This document shows positions 17,721 through 26,540 of a stretch of 64,000 nucleotides of DNA, one piece after another (position 1 is the first letter of the stretch; each line of letters begins with the position of its first letter). The position numbers were made by a program, and so were the translations under genes. The DNA comes from a bacterium (lineage in GTDB: Bacteria > Planctomycetota > UBA1135 > UBA2386). The notes under the pieces were generated by a model, which was not told the DNA's origin, ran no database searches, and saw only the letters and a program-made list of their open reading frames with translations. The stretch spans positions 124,001 to 188,000 of the forward strand of contig JAUILN010000016.1 of NCBI GenBank assembly GCA_030432695.1, read 5' to 3'.

Positions 17721-18349
17721 CGTTCTCTCCGGGATCAGGTGGGGCATGGTGCCCCGGACTTGGCGTGGCCCGACGTGGGCCGTGGGCGGGTGCCAGGTCA
17801 CATCCCGTGCCCTCGGACGGACGGTTGGAGAGTGGAAGGGCGTAAGCCACTTCTCATAAGTTGGTTGGAGAGATCGATGGCCGCCGAACGGAATGCAGCC
17901 AGCGCGACGAGATCTCGTGATCCCCGAGATCTCGTGCCCCGAGATCACGAAATGTCGGGGCGCCCTTCCGCCAGGATTGACGACTCGGCGCGACCGGATG
18001 CGTACCGAGATCGGTTGACGATCACGACGAAGCGCGGAGCCCCGATCGCAAGTCGCGGTTCTGGCTCGGCGGCCTGAATCCGAGATCGCGCAGCATGTCA
18101 CCGACCCCGCTCTGGCCGCCTGCGGCCCGCTGAGTGGAGCTTCCCGGCGCCGGACGGACTTGCAAGACACCGTCTCGACGACAAAGCCGTCAGGGCCGGT
18201 GGGCCATCAGGCCCGCAGCGAGCAACCTTGCCAGAGCCGCGCCCTCCCGGTCGAGATCGAGGCCGAGAGCTGTACACCACGCCTCTCCATCACGCCTTCG
18301 AGCTCGGTATTCGCCAGCGATACCCACGGCCTTCGATCTCGAGGACGTG
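17721..18349. other. Upstream region without intact gene
   Basis: About 630 bp between the isochorismatase-type gene and an IS91 scrap. It contains the iterated CGAGATC motif (separate entry). The part after 18100 has minus-strand coding-like debris ending 'RARLWQGCSLRA' near 18207 that joins the transposase fragment; its source is not recognised. Confidence 0.4.
17908..17950. promoter_or_regulatory. Three iterated CGAGATC palindromes, possible operator
   Basis: CGAGATCTCGTG occurs at 17908-17919 and again exactly 17 bp later at 17925-17936; a third variant, CGAGATCACGA, follows at 17940-17950. Each full copy contains the perfect palindrome CGAGATCTCG. Spaced repeats of this size about 190 bp upstream of a gene set suggest binding sites for a dimeric regulator. 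The regulator is unknown. Confidence 0.4.
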
Positions 18350-18562
18350 GCACAGTTCGAGGGCTCGCCGGGCTGCCACGCGCGTCAGCGAGCGGCGCAC
18401 ATGGTCCGCCACGCGCGCCAGGTCCGCGTCGCTCGGCGGCGGCATTGGGTGGAACACGGCGCGGCCGGCGCCGAAAGACACCGTGAAGACTCCATCCACG
18501 AACAGGGCGTGGAAGTGGGAGTTGAGCCGCAGCGCCGAGTCGAAGCGTTGCACCGACACCAC
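18350..18562 (-). mobile_element. IS91-type transposase, internal fragment
   Basis: Minus-strand codons 'VVSVQRFDSALRLNSHFHAL' then 'FVDGVFTVSFGAGRAVFHPM' match the catalytic core of the 32-kb copy, including the HFH block. After 'PPPSDADLARVADHVRR' the sequence drifts away from that copy. Both borders are absent. This is the third core fragment in the window and sits beside the duplicated piece of the 34-kb sulfatase locus. Confidence 0.75.
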
Positions 18563-18594
18563 TCACGCTTCGGCCGACGCCCGGACGACCCGGG

Positions 18595-18936
18595 GTGTGT
18601 TTCCTGCACGCCCTGACCGACCAGCAGCGCCTCCCATGGCTCCATGCGGTGCCGACAATGGTTCCCAGCGACCTCGAGTTCCGCCTCGAACGTGCGGTGA
18701 CGGTCCGAGTCCTGCGCCAAGACCAACCCCCCAGGAACCTCGCGGTTCGGTTCCGAGGCAATGCTCGCGACGAGTCGCTTTCTCTCGTCACCGACGATGC
18801 CGGCGGACTCCGGCTGTGGCTTCCCTTGCAAGGCGGGACCTTGGTGAAGATCGAGCGCCCCGAGCGAGCGACATTGGAGCTCGACGTGCGCACGGCCGAC
18901 GAAGACGGCCTCCTCGTCATCGATCTCGACGACTGA
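18595..18936 (+). pseudogene. C-terminal remnant of carboxypeptidase-regulatory-like protein
   Basis: About 110 residues of beta-rich sequence ('LEFRLERAVTVRVLRQDQPP', 'LSLVTDDAGGLRLWLPLQGG', 'TLVKIERPERATLELDVRTA'), ending 'DEDGLLVIDLDD' and a stop. The style and order match the last domains of the ECF/carboxypeptidase-regulatory proteins at 38-52 kb. No start or upstream domains exist: the 5' side is IS91 debris. The last ~30 codons recur at 34093-34188, again next to a sulfatase 3' end. Confidence 0.55.
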
Positions 18937-19149
18937 CCCACTCCCCCATCCCGCCGCGGCGCACTCCGCCCCGCCGCCTTGCTCGCCTCCAGCAACCCCT
19001 TCAACTCCACCACCTCCTCCGGCCGCTTCGACCACAGATTCGTCGTCTCCCCCGGATCGACCTTCAGATCGTAGAGCTGCCCCGGCGCGTCCGGATCGGT
19101 CTCCGGCAACGCATAGGGCAACAGCCGCCCCCGGTCATAGCGATTCCGG
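18937..19149 (-). pseudogene. Sulfatase C-terminal fragment, duplicated from 34-kb locus
   Basis: Minus-strand codons for the last ~65 residues of a sulfatase ('YALPETDPDAPGQLYDLKVD', 'PGETTNLWSKRPEEVVEL', 'SAPRRDG') are nearly identical to those at 34195-34402. The stop codon is lost: the TGA after 'RRDG' in the 34-kb gene is GGA here. Similarity stops abruptly at 19149. The fragment lacks every catalytic element. Confidence 0.8.
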
Positions 19150-19438
19150 CTTGACGGCCTCGTCGAGTGCCGGGCCTATCGGCTCCTACTGGCTTACGCG
19201 TCGGCCCGGGCCCTCCTGGTCTACGACGCGTAGCTCGAGCAGCGTGGCGTCGCGATGGAGGACGTGCTGACGAAGATCGTGGTCGTGAGTCGTGGATCGC
19301 GGGGCGAGCTGCGCTTCGGCTCGCGAGACCGAGCGGTCGACGGATGGTCCACGAAGAGGCTGACGTGGCTCGTGTCACGCCAGTCTCGCTGGGGATGGCG
19401 CGCGAGGTCCCGAAGAGCGTAGCGCACGACACGACTGA

Positions 19439-19687
19439 ATCTTCGACCTCTACCAGCACAACAAGCTCAACAACCTGCAGAGTGAGATGGAGCTGCGCCG
19501 GGATGCCCAGGGCACGGTCGACGCGGACCGGCTGGAACGCGCGATCGGTGAGCTGGCCCTGGCGGTCAAGACCGTCCAGCGTCTCGCGGTCGAGAAGGGA
19601 CTGTGCACCGCGCAGGAATTCCAGGACCGCATGCGCACGATCGACGCCGAGGACGGCCGGACCGACGGGCAGAGTCCGGTGCCGTGA
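19439..19687 (+). pseudogene. Small helical protein, N-terminus uncertain
   Basis: Reads 'IFDLYQHNKLNNLQSEMELR', 'RLERAIGELALAVKTVQRLA' and 'VEKGLCTAQEFQDRMRTIDA', ending 'DGQSPVP'. It is strongly helical and amphipathic and resembles small planctomycete proteins with an N-terminal 'FDLYQ' helix. A TGA lies directly before the first conserved codon (19436-19438) and no ATG precedes it; the first ATG is at 19487, which would cut the conserved start. The upstream ~285 bp (19150-19434) is degenerate sequence with a plus-strand piece ending 'LLLAYASARALLVYDA' at 19233. Probably truncated, though a short product from 19487 is possible. Confidence 0.4.
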
Positions 19688-19701
19688 TGGTGCTGGTGGG
19701 C

Positions 19702-20751
19702 TCAGCTGCCGATCAACACGTAGCCGACCGGCGAGCTGACGAAGCCGAGCGCATTGGCCGGCGGATCGAGGAAGTAGCCCTGCAGGAACGCCATGCCGCC
19801 CACTGCCCCGGGGACGGCCGGCATCGTGACGTTCAACAACGCGTCGCCCTGTGCCGACAGCGGAATCGCGGCGGAGACCAGCCCGGGCAGGTGCGTGTAT
19901 TGACGGCAGCCTGGCATGCCGAATCCGCTCAGGTCCTGGGTGGCCGTCGCCACGCGCGTGTCGGCGATCAGCAGCGCGACACCGTTCGCGGGACCGTTGC
20001 CGAGTGCGATCCCGAAGTTGGCACCGAGCGCGGCACTGCCGGTCAGATCGAGGGTCGGCACGCCGGCCGAGCCGACACAGCCGTGACCGTTCACGGCGAG
20101 CACCGGGACGTCGAAGCAGATCTTCATCTTCGGAGCGCCCTGCCCCACGACGCCGGTGGCCGGTGCCCCGCCGCCGAAGCCCGCCACGTGGACATGGTCC
20201 AACGTCGGATCGCTGAGGAAGCCGGGCTGAGGCGAACCGGTCAGGGCGCCGCCGTGGACGTCGATCTCGACGATGAGATCGCGGTTGCTGGTCGGATCGA
20301 ACGGGAACGACTCACGCCAGCCGAGATGGTTCCACCGGCCGGCCGTCACGCGCCAGTCCCAGGCCACACCGCTCATGACTCCGGCACCGAAGCCGGGATG
20401 GTTGCGGTGGAACACGGGATCCAGCGGGGTTCCGGCGGGCAGTGAGCCCAGGCCGATGCCGACCCGGCTCAGGCTCCGCGTGCCGGTCCCCGCGGGCGCG
20501 AATCCGATCTCTCGGATGCGCACGACCCGCCGGGGGAACAGCGCGTTGGGGATCCGCACCAGCAGATGCTGGTTGGCGGTCTGCAGGTCGTTCGGATCGG
20601 TTCCTCCGAACGGGACGACCGAGGCGGGCCCGGTCGTCGGGTCGTTGTCCGGGACGTAGATGCAGTCCTGCGCCGCGATCGGCAGCGTCGACAGCAGGGA
20701 GACGATGGCGGCTGCGAGAACGCGGAGCAGCAGATGGGGTCGGAGAGTCAT
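19702..20751 (-). CDS. Exported protein with planctomycete C-terminal beta module
   Basis: 349 residues from the ATG at 20751. A Sec signal is clear: RPHLLLRVLAAAIVSLL followed by 'PIAAQD'. The first ~200 residues include 'VPFGGTDPNDLQTANQHLLV' and 'RVVRIREIGFAPAGTGTRSL', consistent with a carbohydrate-binding-like beta domain. From about residue 225 it has the Gly-rich module seen in many exported planctomycete proteins ('GHGCVGSAGVPTLDLTG', 'LGANFGIALGNGPANGVALL', 'FLQGYFLDPPANALGFVSS'). Function unknown; probably surface or periplasmic. It is divergent from the truncated exported gene at 21020, with a 268-bp shared upstream region. Confidence 0.75.
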   Translation of the reverse strand: MTLRPHLLLRVLAAAIVSLLSTLPIAAQDCIYVPDNDPTTGPASVVPFGGTDPNDLQTANQHLLVRIPNALFPRRVVRIREIGFAPAGTGTRSLSRVGIGLGSLPAGTPLDPVFHRNHPGFGAGVMSGVAWDWRVTAGRWNHLGWRESFPFDPTSNRDLIVEIDVHGGALTGSPQPGFLSDPTLDHVHVAGFGGGAPATGVVGQGAPKMKICFDVPVLAVNGHGCVGSAGVPTLDLTGSAALGANFGIALGNGPANGVALLIADTRVATATQDLSGFGMPGCRQYTHLPGLVSAAIPLSAQGDALLNVTMPAVPGAVGGMAFLQGYFLDPPANALGFVSSPVGYVLIGS

Positions 20752-21019
20752 GACTCGTAGGAAGTGGGGATCCGATGCGATGGCCTCCGACATGCGGCGG
20801 CGCGCGGCGGGACCCTGCACGATTCGGTGGATTCCTGGCGATCACACCGCGCCGTGCCGGCCCCGGCGCTGCGTACGGAACCCGGACCGGTGTGTGCGCA
20901 TGGCGGCCCCTCAGAACGCCGATCGGTGACGGCACGGCCATCGCCCTTCGGTGTGCGTCGCCGTCGCGCCAAGCGATGACTCTTTGCAACTCCCACCCAC
21001 GAAACAGAAAGAGACACCG

Positions 21020-21207
21020 ATGCACTTCGCCACCAAGACCCTGTTCCTCGCCGTCGCCCTCACCGCGGGCGTCACCGCCCAGACCCAACTGGTCCGCGGC
21101 GACGTCGACAGCGTCAGCGGCTCGAACCGCTTCCAGCTCGACTGCACGCGGATCCCCTTGACCAGCTCGACGGTCAACCTGGAGCAGCTCCACGACCAGA
21201 GCCGTCA
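21020..21207 (+). pseudogene. Exported protein cut by IS91 border
   Basis: Starts MHFATKTLFLAVALTAGVTA, a clear signal peptide, with AAAGAGA upstream as ribosome site. The mature part 'QTQLVRGDVDSVSGSNRFQL' and 'TSSTVNLEQLHDQSRQ' then runs straight into the IS91 border at 21208. Only about 62 codons remain. Family not recognised. Confidence 0.6.
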
Positions 21208-21535
21208 GCGCGTAGGAGCGATAACGGGGGTTCTGGAACCCAGCCACTTCGACCCGATCCACCCCGAACCCCACAGGCTCCCCCACCAGCGCCTCGCTCG
21301 GCCCCTCTTCTGGCCTCATCGCGAAACCTCGCCCGAACCTGGACGCGCCGCAACCCGCGCAGTCGGACCGGTGCTCCACGGCGACCCCGCATCCGCACCG
21401 CTCAGCGCACTCAGATCACTCCACCCACAGGCCCGGAGCTTGCGGCGGCGGGCGTGCCGTTGACAGCGGCGGCGACGTTACTGGCACCCCCAGGTGCGAC
21501 AGCACTCGCGTCATCGTCCGCGGATCGGTGATGAA

Positions 21536-21608
21536 CCCGCGAAGCGGGTCGCTGCATCCGATGCTCATCAGCCTCCGCAGGAGGCTGCAGCAATACTGTC
21601 TGCGGCCA
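21536..21608. repeat. 73-bp insertion of three small hairpins in IS91 copy
   Basis: Absent from the 7.4-kb and 32-kb copies, which read GATCGGTGAT straight into GTCAGC-like sequence. It consists of three short inverted repeats: CCCGC-gaa-GCGGG (21536-21548), GCATC-c-GATGC and AGCCTCC-gca-GGAGGCT, followed by CTGCAG. No target duplication is obvious. Confidence 0.65.
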
Positions 21609-21635
21609 GGTCAGCAGGCGACGGCGGGTCTCGCA

Positions 21636-21670
21636 CGCGCCCGCCCGTGCATGCTCGGGCGGGTCCCCGC
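21636..21670. repeat. 35-bp palindromic insertion in IS91 transposase
   Basis: Contains the near-perfect palindrome CCCGCCCGTGCATGCTCG plus GGCGGG. It is the same insertion, at the same point, as 32524-32558. The ancestral sequence is seen at 7.7 kb. Confidence 0.75.
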
Positions 21671-22212
21671 TGAGGACAGATCAAGATGTCCACACCGAAG
21701 CTCCTCCGCATCAGCTCCGCCCACGTCCAGTGGCGCCGCCAGTGCGGCTTCCTCTCCCGCTTCTCCCCCGCCTCCCGGCATGGCCGCCCTTGCCTCGACC
21801 GGAACGCAGGACGCTCACCCTCGTCCTCGGGAGGCACCGGCACCACCCGCTCGCGGTACGACGCCGCGGGGGCGAACGCTCCGTGGTAGGTCACCAGATT
21901 GCTATGCGGCCGCGGCACCAGTGCTGCCAGCCGCTCGATGAGAACCAGCGGCTCGAATACCACCAGCTTCGTGCCGTCCTTCCACGGCCGCTCGAGCCGG
22001 TACACCACCTTCCCGTCACGCGTCCACGCCAGCCGCGACTCGTCCAGCGCGGGGCGCAGCACATACCGACACAGCCGCTCCAACGCGTCCTCCCGCCCTT
22101 CCGCCACACGCGTCGCGGCGTGCAGTGAGAACCCGCGGTAGCGCGCCTGCAGCGTAGGACTGACCTTCCCCCATTTCATTAGACAGCGGGGATCAGGCGG
22201 CAGTCACCGCCA

Positions 22213-23045
22213 TCAGATTGTGCGTCTGCCCCCGCAGTGCGGGCACGTTAGCATGTCGAGAAGAAAGACCCTCTTCACCATCTCCGCCCAGGAGTATCTC
22301 CGCCGATGCGGTCGCGGTGGTACGGGAGCGGGATCGGTCGAGGTCGTCGCGTGCGGGCAGGTTGGGGCGGCGCCAGGGAGGTTCGCGTCCTCGTCGGGCG
22401 GTGGCTCGGGAACGACCCGATCTCGGAAGGAGGCTGCAGGAGCGAAGATCCCGTGGTAGGTGGTGAGGTGGACGCGGGGTCGCGGTACCAGGGCGGCGAG
22501 GCGTTCGATCAGGGTGATGGGGGCGAGGACCACATGCGTCGATCCGTCCTTCCAGCGTCTCTTGAGCTTGTAGAGCACTTTCTTGCCGTCGGCGCTCATT
22601 GACAGGCGTTCGTGGACGACGAGCGGCCGCGCCGCGTAGCGGCAGAGCTGCTCCAGGCGTCCGCGGGCGTAGCCAGCGATGCAGACCCCGGCGTGGAGAG
22701 AGAAGCCCTCGGCGTCGGCGCAGAGCTTGCCGCGACGGAACTCTCCGCCGCCGTCGAGCGAACCACGACCGAGCCGAGGGACGGGCGAGCCGGCGTTCGG
22801 CCCGAGCGCGATGCGACCCTGGACGGCGGCGGCGCCGAGGATCTGGAGTACGGACGGCTCGAGCGTCGTCGGGTCGTCGGCGGGGGTATCGTCCTCAGGG
22901 AGCTTGCCGTGCTTGCGGAGGTAGCGGAGGACGCGCTGACGGATCGCGCGGGCGAGCCTGTCGATGTCGTCGTCGGTGATCTGCGGGGCGGGATGGAAGG
23001 TGGCGCGGTCACCGACTGCCGAGCTGCAGGTGAACACCCCGTCCG
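22213..23045 (-). pseudogene. Second IS91-family transposase lineage, 5' truncated
   Basis: Minus-strand frame with 'DGVFTCSSAVGDRATFHPAP', 'RLARAIRQRVLRYLRKHG', 'ADAEGFSLHAGVCIAGYARG', 'VVLAPITLIERLAALVPRPR' and a C-terminal 'RVFLLDMLTCPHCGGRR'. It aligns along its length with the IS91 transposases at 7, 21 and 32 kb but is clearly more divergent, so it comes from another element. The N-terminal zinc finger and HFH block are missing (cut near 23045), and the frame stops right after the last zinc-like cysteines. Non-functional. Confidence 0.75.
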
Positions 23046-23185
23046 GCCAGGATTCTCGGCCGAGCGAAAGACCGCGCGGCGCACAGCATGCCGCGGGCCG
23101 CGCGCAGCGCACGTCGATCGTCGCGAAGCGGATCGCTCGGTCGATGCGACGTCACCCTGCTCGCGATGAGTCGGGCGCCGCGCGC

Positions 23186-23785
23186 TCAGGTCTCGTCCGC
23201 GAGCTCATCGGCGAGTCGCGCGAGGCCACGCGACACCGCAGCGCGCACCGCCGACTCGCTGACCTTCATCCGCGCGGCGATGTCCGGGTAGTCCAGCCCG
23301 AGCACCCGCGAGTAGGCCACCGCCTCGGCCTGCTGGCCCGGCAGGCGCTGGATCGCCGCCTCGATCCGCTCCACCTCTTCCCGCGCCGACGCCGCGCGCG
23401 ACGGCGTGAGGATCGACGCGTAGCTTCTCAGCAGAGACCCCGGATTCGACCCGAGTCCCCGTTCGCGGGCCGCGTCTCGCTTGGCCTGGCGATGGAAGCG
23501 ACCCCGATCGACCAGCTTGCGCGTCGCCAACAGGTACAGCCAGTTGCGGAACTCGCGCTCACCGCGGTACTCGATGTCGTGGATGTCCTGCAGCGCCTCG
23601 CGGCAGACCGACTGCACCAGGTCGTGGATCGATTCGCGCTCGGTCAGCAGGCTCCCCGCGCGCAATCGGACGAACGCCTCCAGCGGCGGCAGGTGCTCTG
23701 CCAGGAGCTCGCCCACCGCACGTTCGTCGCCGTCGCGCGCGCGGACGACCGTCTCGCGCAAGCTGTCGTCGTTCACGAATGCCAT
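23186..23785 (-). CDS. ECF-type RNA polymerase sigma factor
   Basis: 199 residues from the ATG at 23785 (an in-frame upstream GTG at 23857 would add 24 residues). Sigma region 2: 'PPLEAFVRLRAGSLL', 'SIHDLVQSVCREALQDIHDI' and 'EFRNWLYLLATRKLVDRGRF'. Region 4: 'IEAAIQRLPGQQAEAVAYSR', then 'LDYPDIAARMKVSESAVRAA'. It belongs with planctomycete ECF sigma factors that pair with Ser/Thr kinases instead of anti-sigma factors. The kinase gene ends 77 bp upstream on the same strand, so kinase and sigma factor are probably co-transcribed, and phosphorylation may control the sigma factor (inference from the pairing). Confidence 0.88.
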   Translation of the reverse strand: MAFVNDDSLRETVVRARDGDERAVGELLAEHLPPLEAFVRLRAGSLLTERESIHDLVQSVCREALQDIHDIEYRGEREFRNWLYLLATRKLVDRGRFHRQAKRDAARERGLGSNPGSLLRSYASILTPSRAASAREEVERIEAAIQRLPGQQAEAVAYSRVLGLDYPDIAARMKVSESAVRAAVSRGLARLADELADET

Positions 23786-23862
23786 TCTCGCGAAAGAGCG
23801 GACCGCCCGCCCGTCGAGCCCGCGGAAACTGTTCTTCTGATGAATCTCGCGAACCACCCGTC

Positions 23863-26295
23863 TCAGCCGCCGAAGCGCTTGCGTTCGGCGATCAGCGCCG
23901 CCTTCTCGCCGTCGTCCTCGATCACGCCCCTCTCGATCAGATCCAGCAGGAACTCGATCAGGACACCGCCCAGATGACCGAGCCTGGCGTGCGCGGGGTC
24001 GGCGGCCCGGCCGCGGCGCGCCAGCGCGAGCCCGCGGCGCAGCGGCGCGCCCGCCTCTTCGTAGCGTTCGAGACGGTGCAGGTAGCCGCCCAGCAGCGCG
24101 ACGTTCTCGACTGCGGCCTCGAGGAAGCGCATGTTGTCCGGATTGCCGGCCAGCAGCGCGTCGTAGCCGACGCGGGCTGCTTCGAATCGTTCGACCGCCC
24201 TTCCCAGTTGCTTCAGCTGAGCCGCGAACTTGCCCGAGAGGACGAGCACCTCGACCCGATTCGCGCGGTAGCCCTCCAACTCGCGCTCGGCCGGAGGCAC
24301 CGCGTCGAGCACCAGAAGGGCCTTGGTGAGGAGTTCCTGTCCACCGATGACGTCACGGGCCTCGGCGGCCGCGATCGCGCGCGACTCGATGAGATTCGCC
24401 TGCTGCAGCAGATCCCCCGCACTCCCCCGCTGCGACACCAGCTCCCCGGCCAGCGCCATGGCGCGATCGAGGTGCGCCACGGACGCGACTCCCTGCTCCG
24501 ACGCAGCCTGCCCCCGGTCGATGTCATAGGCGAGGCCGTGAGCCTCGACCAGGTCGTGCAGGCGATCGCCATCGGTGCCGTGATCGCTGAGCAGCGCCAG
24601 CGCCGCGTCGATCTCGCCTGCCGCGACATCCAACTGCCCGCGCACGGCAAACATGTGCGCGAGCCGCATCCGCGCGACCCCGCTCTTCCAACCGAATCGC
24701 GGATCGTCGGGCCACTGTTCGGCCATTGCCGCCAACTCGTCGAGGCTGCCGCGCAACAGCGGCTCGACCTCGGCGGCGGCACCGCGCAGGCCCATCGCCT
24801 CGCTGCCGAGCGCGAGGTCGGTGATCGCCAGCCGGTAGCGCAGCTCGTGATCGTCGGCTCGCAGCGCGGCCAGGCGCTGGTAGAAACGCCGGGCGTCGCG
24901 GTAGAGCTCGAACATCAGCTCCGACGCGTTGGGCCGCCCGCGCAACCTGGATTCCGCGTTGCGAAAGAGCAGCTCGTCGACCGCGTCGACGGCAGCACCG
25001 TACATCGTCGTGGCCTCGGCGGCGTTGCGTTCGGCCCGAAGCATGGCGAGCACGATGCCGGTCGCGCCGACCACCGTCGTGATCGCGATCGCCGTGCCGA
25101 CCGCGACGGCGACGCGGTGGCGGCGCACCGCCTTGCGCAGGCGATACGAACGCGATGGCGGCGCCGCCTCGACCTGACCGCCGGCGAGGTGACGACGCAG
25201 GTCGTCGGCGAAGTCGCGCACCGACGGGTAGCGACGCTGCGGCTCCTTGGCGAGCGCGCATAGCGTGATCCAGTCGAGCTCGCCCCGCAGGCAGCGGCGC
25301 AGGGCGAGCGTATCGGCGCCGCGGGTCTCGGCCCGCAGTCCGGAGCCGGGATCCAGACTGACGCGCGAGCTCGGCGTCGGCGGCTCGGACTCGCGCAGGA
25401 TCCGCTGCACGGTTGCCCAGGCGCCGCCGCGCAGGTGTCGGCTGTCGATCGGTAGCGCCCCAGTGATCAGCTCGTAGAACACGGCCCCCAGGGAGTAGAC
25501 GTCGCTGCGGGCATCGACTGCCGCGGCAGAATCCGTCGCCTGCTCGGGGCTCATGTATTCGGGCGTGCCGACCACATGGCCATCGAGGGTGTACGCGGTC
25601 CGCTCGAAGTCGGCGGCGCCGAGCAACTTCGCGAGTCCGAAGTCGATGACCTTGACCAGGGGTTCACCGTCCACCTCGGTGACGAGAATGTTCGACGGCT
25701 TGAGGTCACGGTGGATCACGCCCTTGAGGTGGGCGTGCTCGACCGCCGCCAGCACGTCGAGGAACAGCTCGGCGCGGGCCCTGACGTCGAGCTGCCGGCT
25801 GTCGCACCAAGCCGTGATCGGCTGCCCCTCGACGTACTCCATCGCGAAGAACGACCGGCCGTCCGGCGTCGCCCCGGCATCGAAGATCTGGGCGATGTGC
25901 GGGTGCTGCATCCGCGCCAGGGTCTCGTGCTCCAGTCGGAAGCGGGCGAGGATCTCATCGGTGTCCATGCCGCGCTTGACCAACTTGAGCGCCACGTGCC
26001 GCCTGACCAGGCCGGTCTGTTCGCACAGGTAGACGCTGCCCATGCCGCCGCTGCCGAGCTTGTGCTGGACCTCGTACTGCCCGAACGACTCGAGCCCACC
26101 GTTGCGGTCGTCGTCGCGATCACCGTCGCGACTGCCGAGCAGGCCGAGGCCGCGCAGACGGTCCAGGCGGTCCTGCACCTGATCGCGCAGCTCAGCGTGC
26201 TCCGCGCAGACCCGGGACACCGGATCGGCCTCGCCGCGGTCGAGGGCATCGACGCAGCGGGCCACCAGATCCTGGACTTCGTCGCACTGGCTCAT
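23863..26295 (-). CDS. Membrane Ser/Thr protein kinase with TPR-like C-terminus
   Basis: 810 residues from the ATG at 26295. The kinase domain covers about 72-372: glycine loop GSGGMGSV (81-88), K104 in VALKLVK, catalytic 'VIHRDLKPSNILV' (HRD 195-197), DFG 218-220, and 'VGTPEYMSPEQATDSAAAVD'. One transmembrane helix lies at about 394-418. The remaining ~390 residues are helical pairs resembling TPRs ('LRYRLAITDLALGSEAM', 'LTKALLVLDAVPPAERELEG'). This is a standard planctomycete layout: cytoplasmic kinase, one helix, outer helical domain. The first 70 residues are an extra helical domain often seen in this group. It lies upstream of the ECF sigma gene. Confidence 0.92.
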   Translation of the reverse strand: MSQCDEVQDLVARCVDALDRGEADPVSRVCAEHAELRDQVQDRLDRLRGLGLLGSRDGDRDDDRNGGLESFGQYEVQHKLGSGGMGSVYLCEQTGLVRRHVALKLVKRGMDTDEILARFRLEHETLARMQHPHIAQIFDAGATPDGRSFFAMEYVEGQPITAWCDSRQLDVRARAELFLDVLAAVEHAHLKGVIHRDLKPSNILVTEVDGEPLVKVIDFGLAKLLGAADFERTAYTLDGHVVGTPEYMSPEQATDSAAAVDARSDVYSLGAVFYELITGALPIDSRHLRGGAWATVQRILRESEPPTPSSRVSLDPGSGLRAETRGADTLALRRCLRGELDWITLCALAKEPQRRYPSVRDFADDLRRHLAGGQVEAAPPSRSYRLRKAVRRHRVAVAVGTAIAITTVVGATGIVLAMLRAERNAAEATTMYGAAVDAVDELLFRNAESRLRGRPNASELMFELYRDARRFYQRLAALRADDHELRYRLAITDLALGSEAMGLRGAAAEVEPLLRGSLDELAAMAEQWPDDPRFGWKSGVARMRLAHMFAVRGQLDVAAGEIDAALALLSDHGTDGDRLHDLVEAHGLAYDIDRGQAASEQGVASVAHLDRAMALAGELVSQRGSAGDLLQQANLIESRAIAAAEARDVIGGQELLTKALLVLDAVPPAERELEGYRANRVEVLVLSGKFAAQLKQLGRAVERFEAARVGYDALLAGNPDNMRFLEAAVENVALLGGYLHRLERYEEAGAPLRRGLALARRGRAADPAHARLGHLGGVLIEFLLDLIERGVIEDDGEKAALIAERKRFGG

Positions 26296-26540
26296 GGATC
26301 GCCCGCCCCAACCTACCGCGCGGCCCCGGCTCGGGGTCGGGTACCGGTCGGCGTTCCGATCAGAGCGGCGGATCGGGCCCACGCGCCCGCAAAAAGTGGA
26401 GATTTCCGGCGCGGCCCACCTGAAGCGCGGGTCGCCGAGAAATGCGCAGACTCCGCGGGCACGCGCCGCCACGCGTCCGCTCTTCGTAGCGCGATCTCCG
26501 GCCCGCGCCGCGGCCGGCCCCAGTTTCCCCCGAGGTCCTG

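Larger units (their letters stand above)
21208..22165 (-). mobile_element. IS91-type element, 3' half with two insertions
   Basis: Border GCGCGTAGGA at 21208-21217, terminal sequence, then minus-strand transposase codons for the C-terminal ~200 residues ('LQARYRGFSLHAATRVAEGR', 'VVFEPLVLIERLAALVPRP', 'NLVTYHGAFAPAASYRERVV'). It is cut near 22165, where a second, more distant IS91 fragment begins soon after. Compared with the 7.4-kb copy it carries two extra palindromic blocks (21536-21608 and 21636-21670), both shifting the frame near the C-terminus. Confidence 0.8.

Noticed and set aside
16428..18077. 549-residue plus-strand open frame over the isochorismatase and DUF1348 genes
   Set aside because: The minus strand carries complete catalytic motifs for both families; this frame is non-coding in composition.
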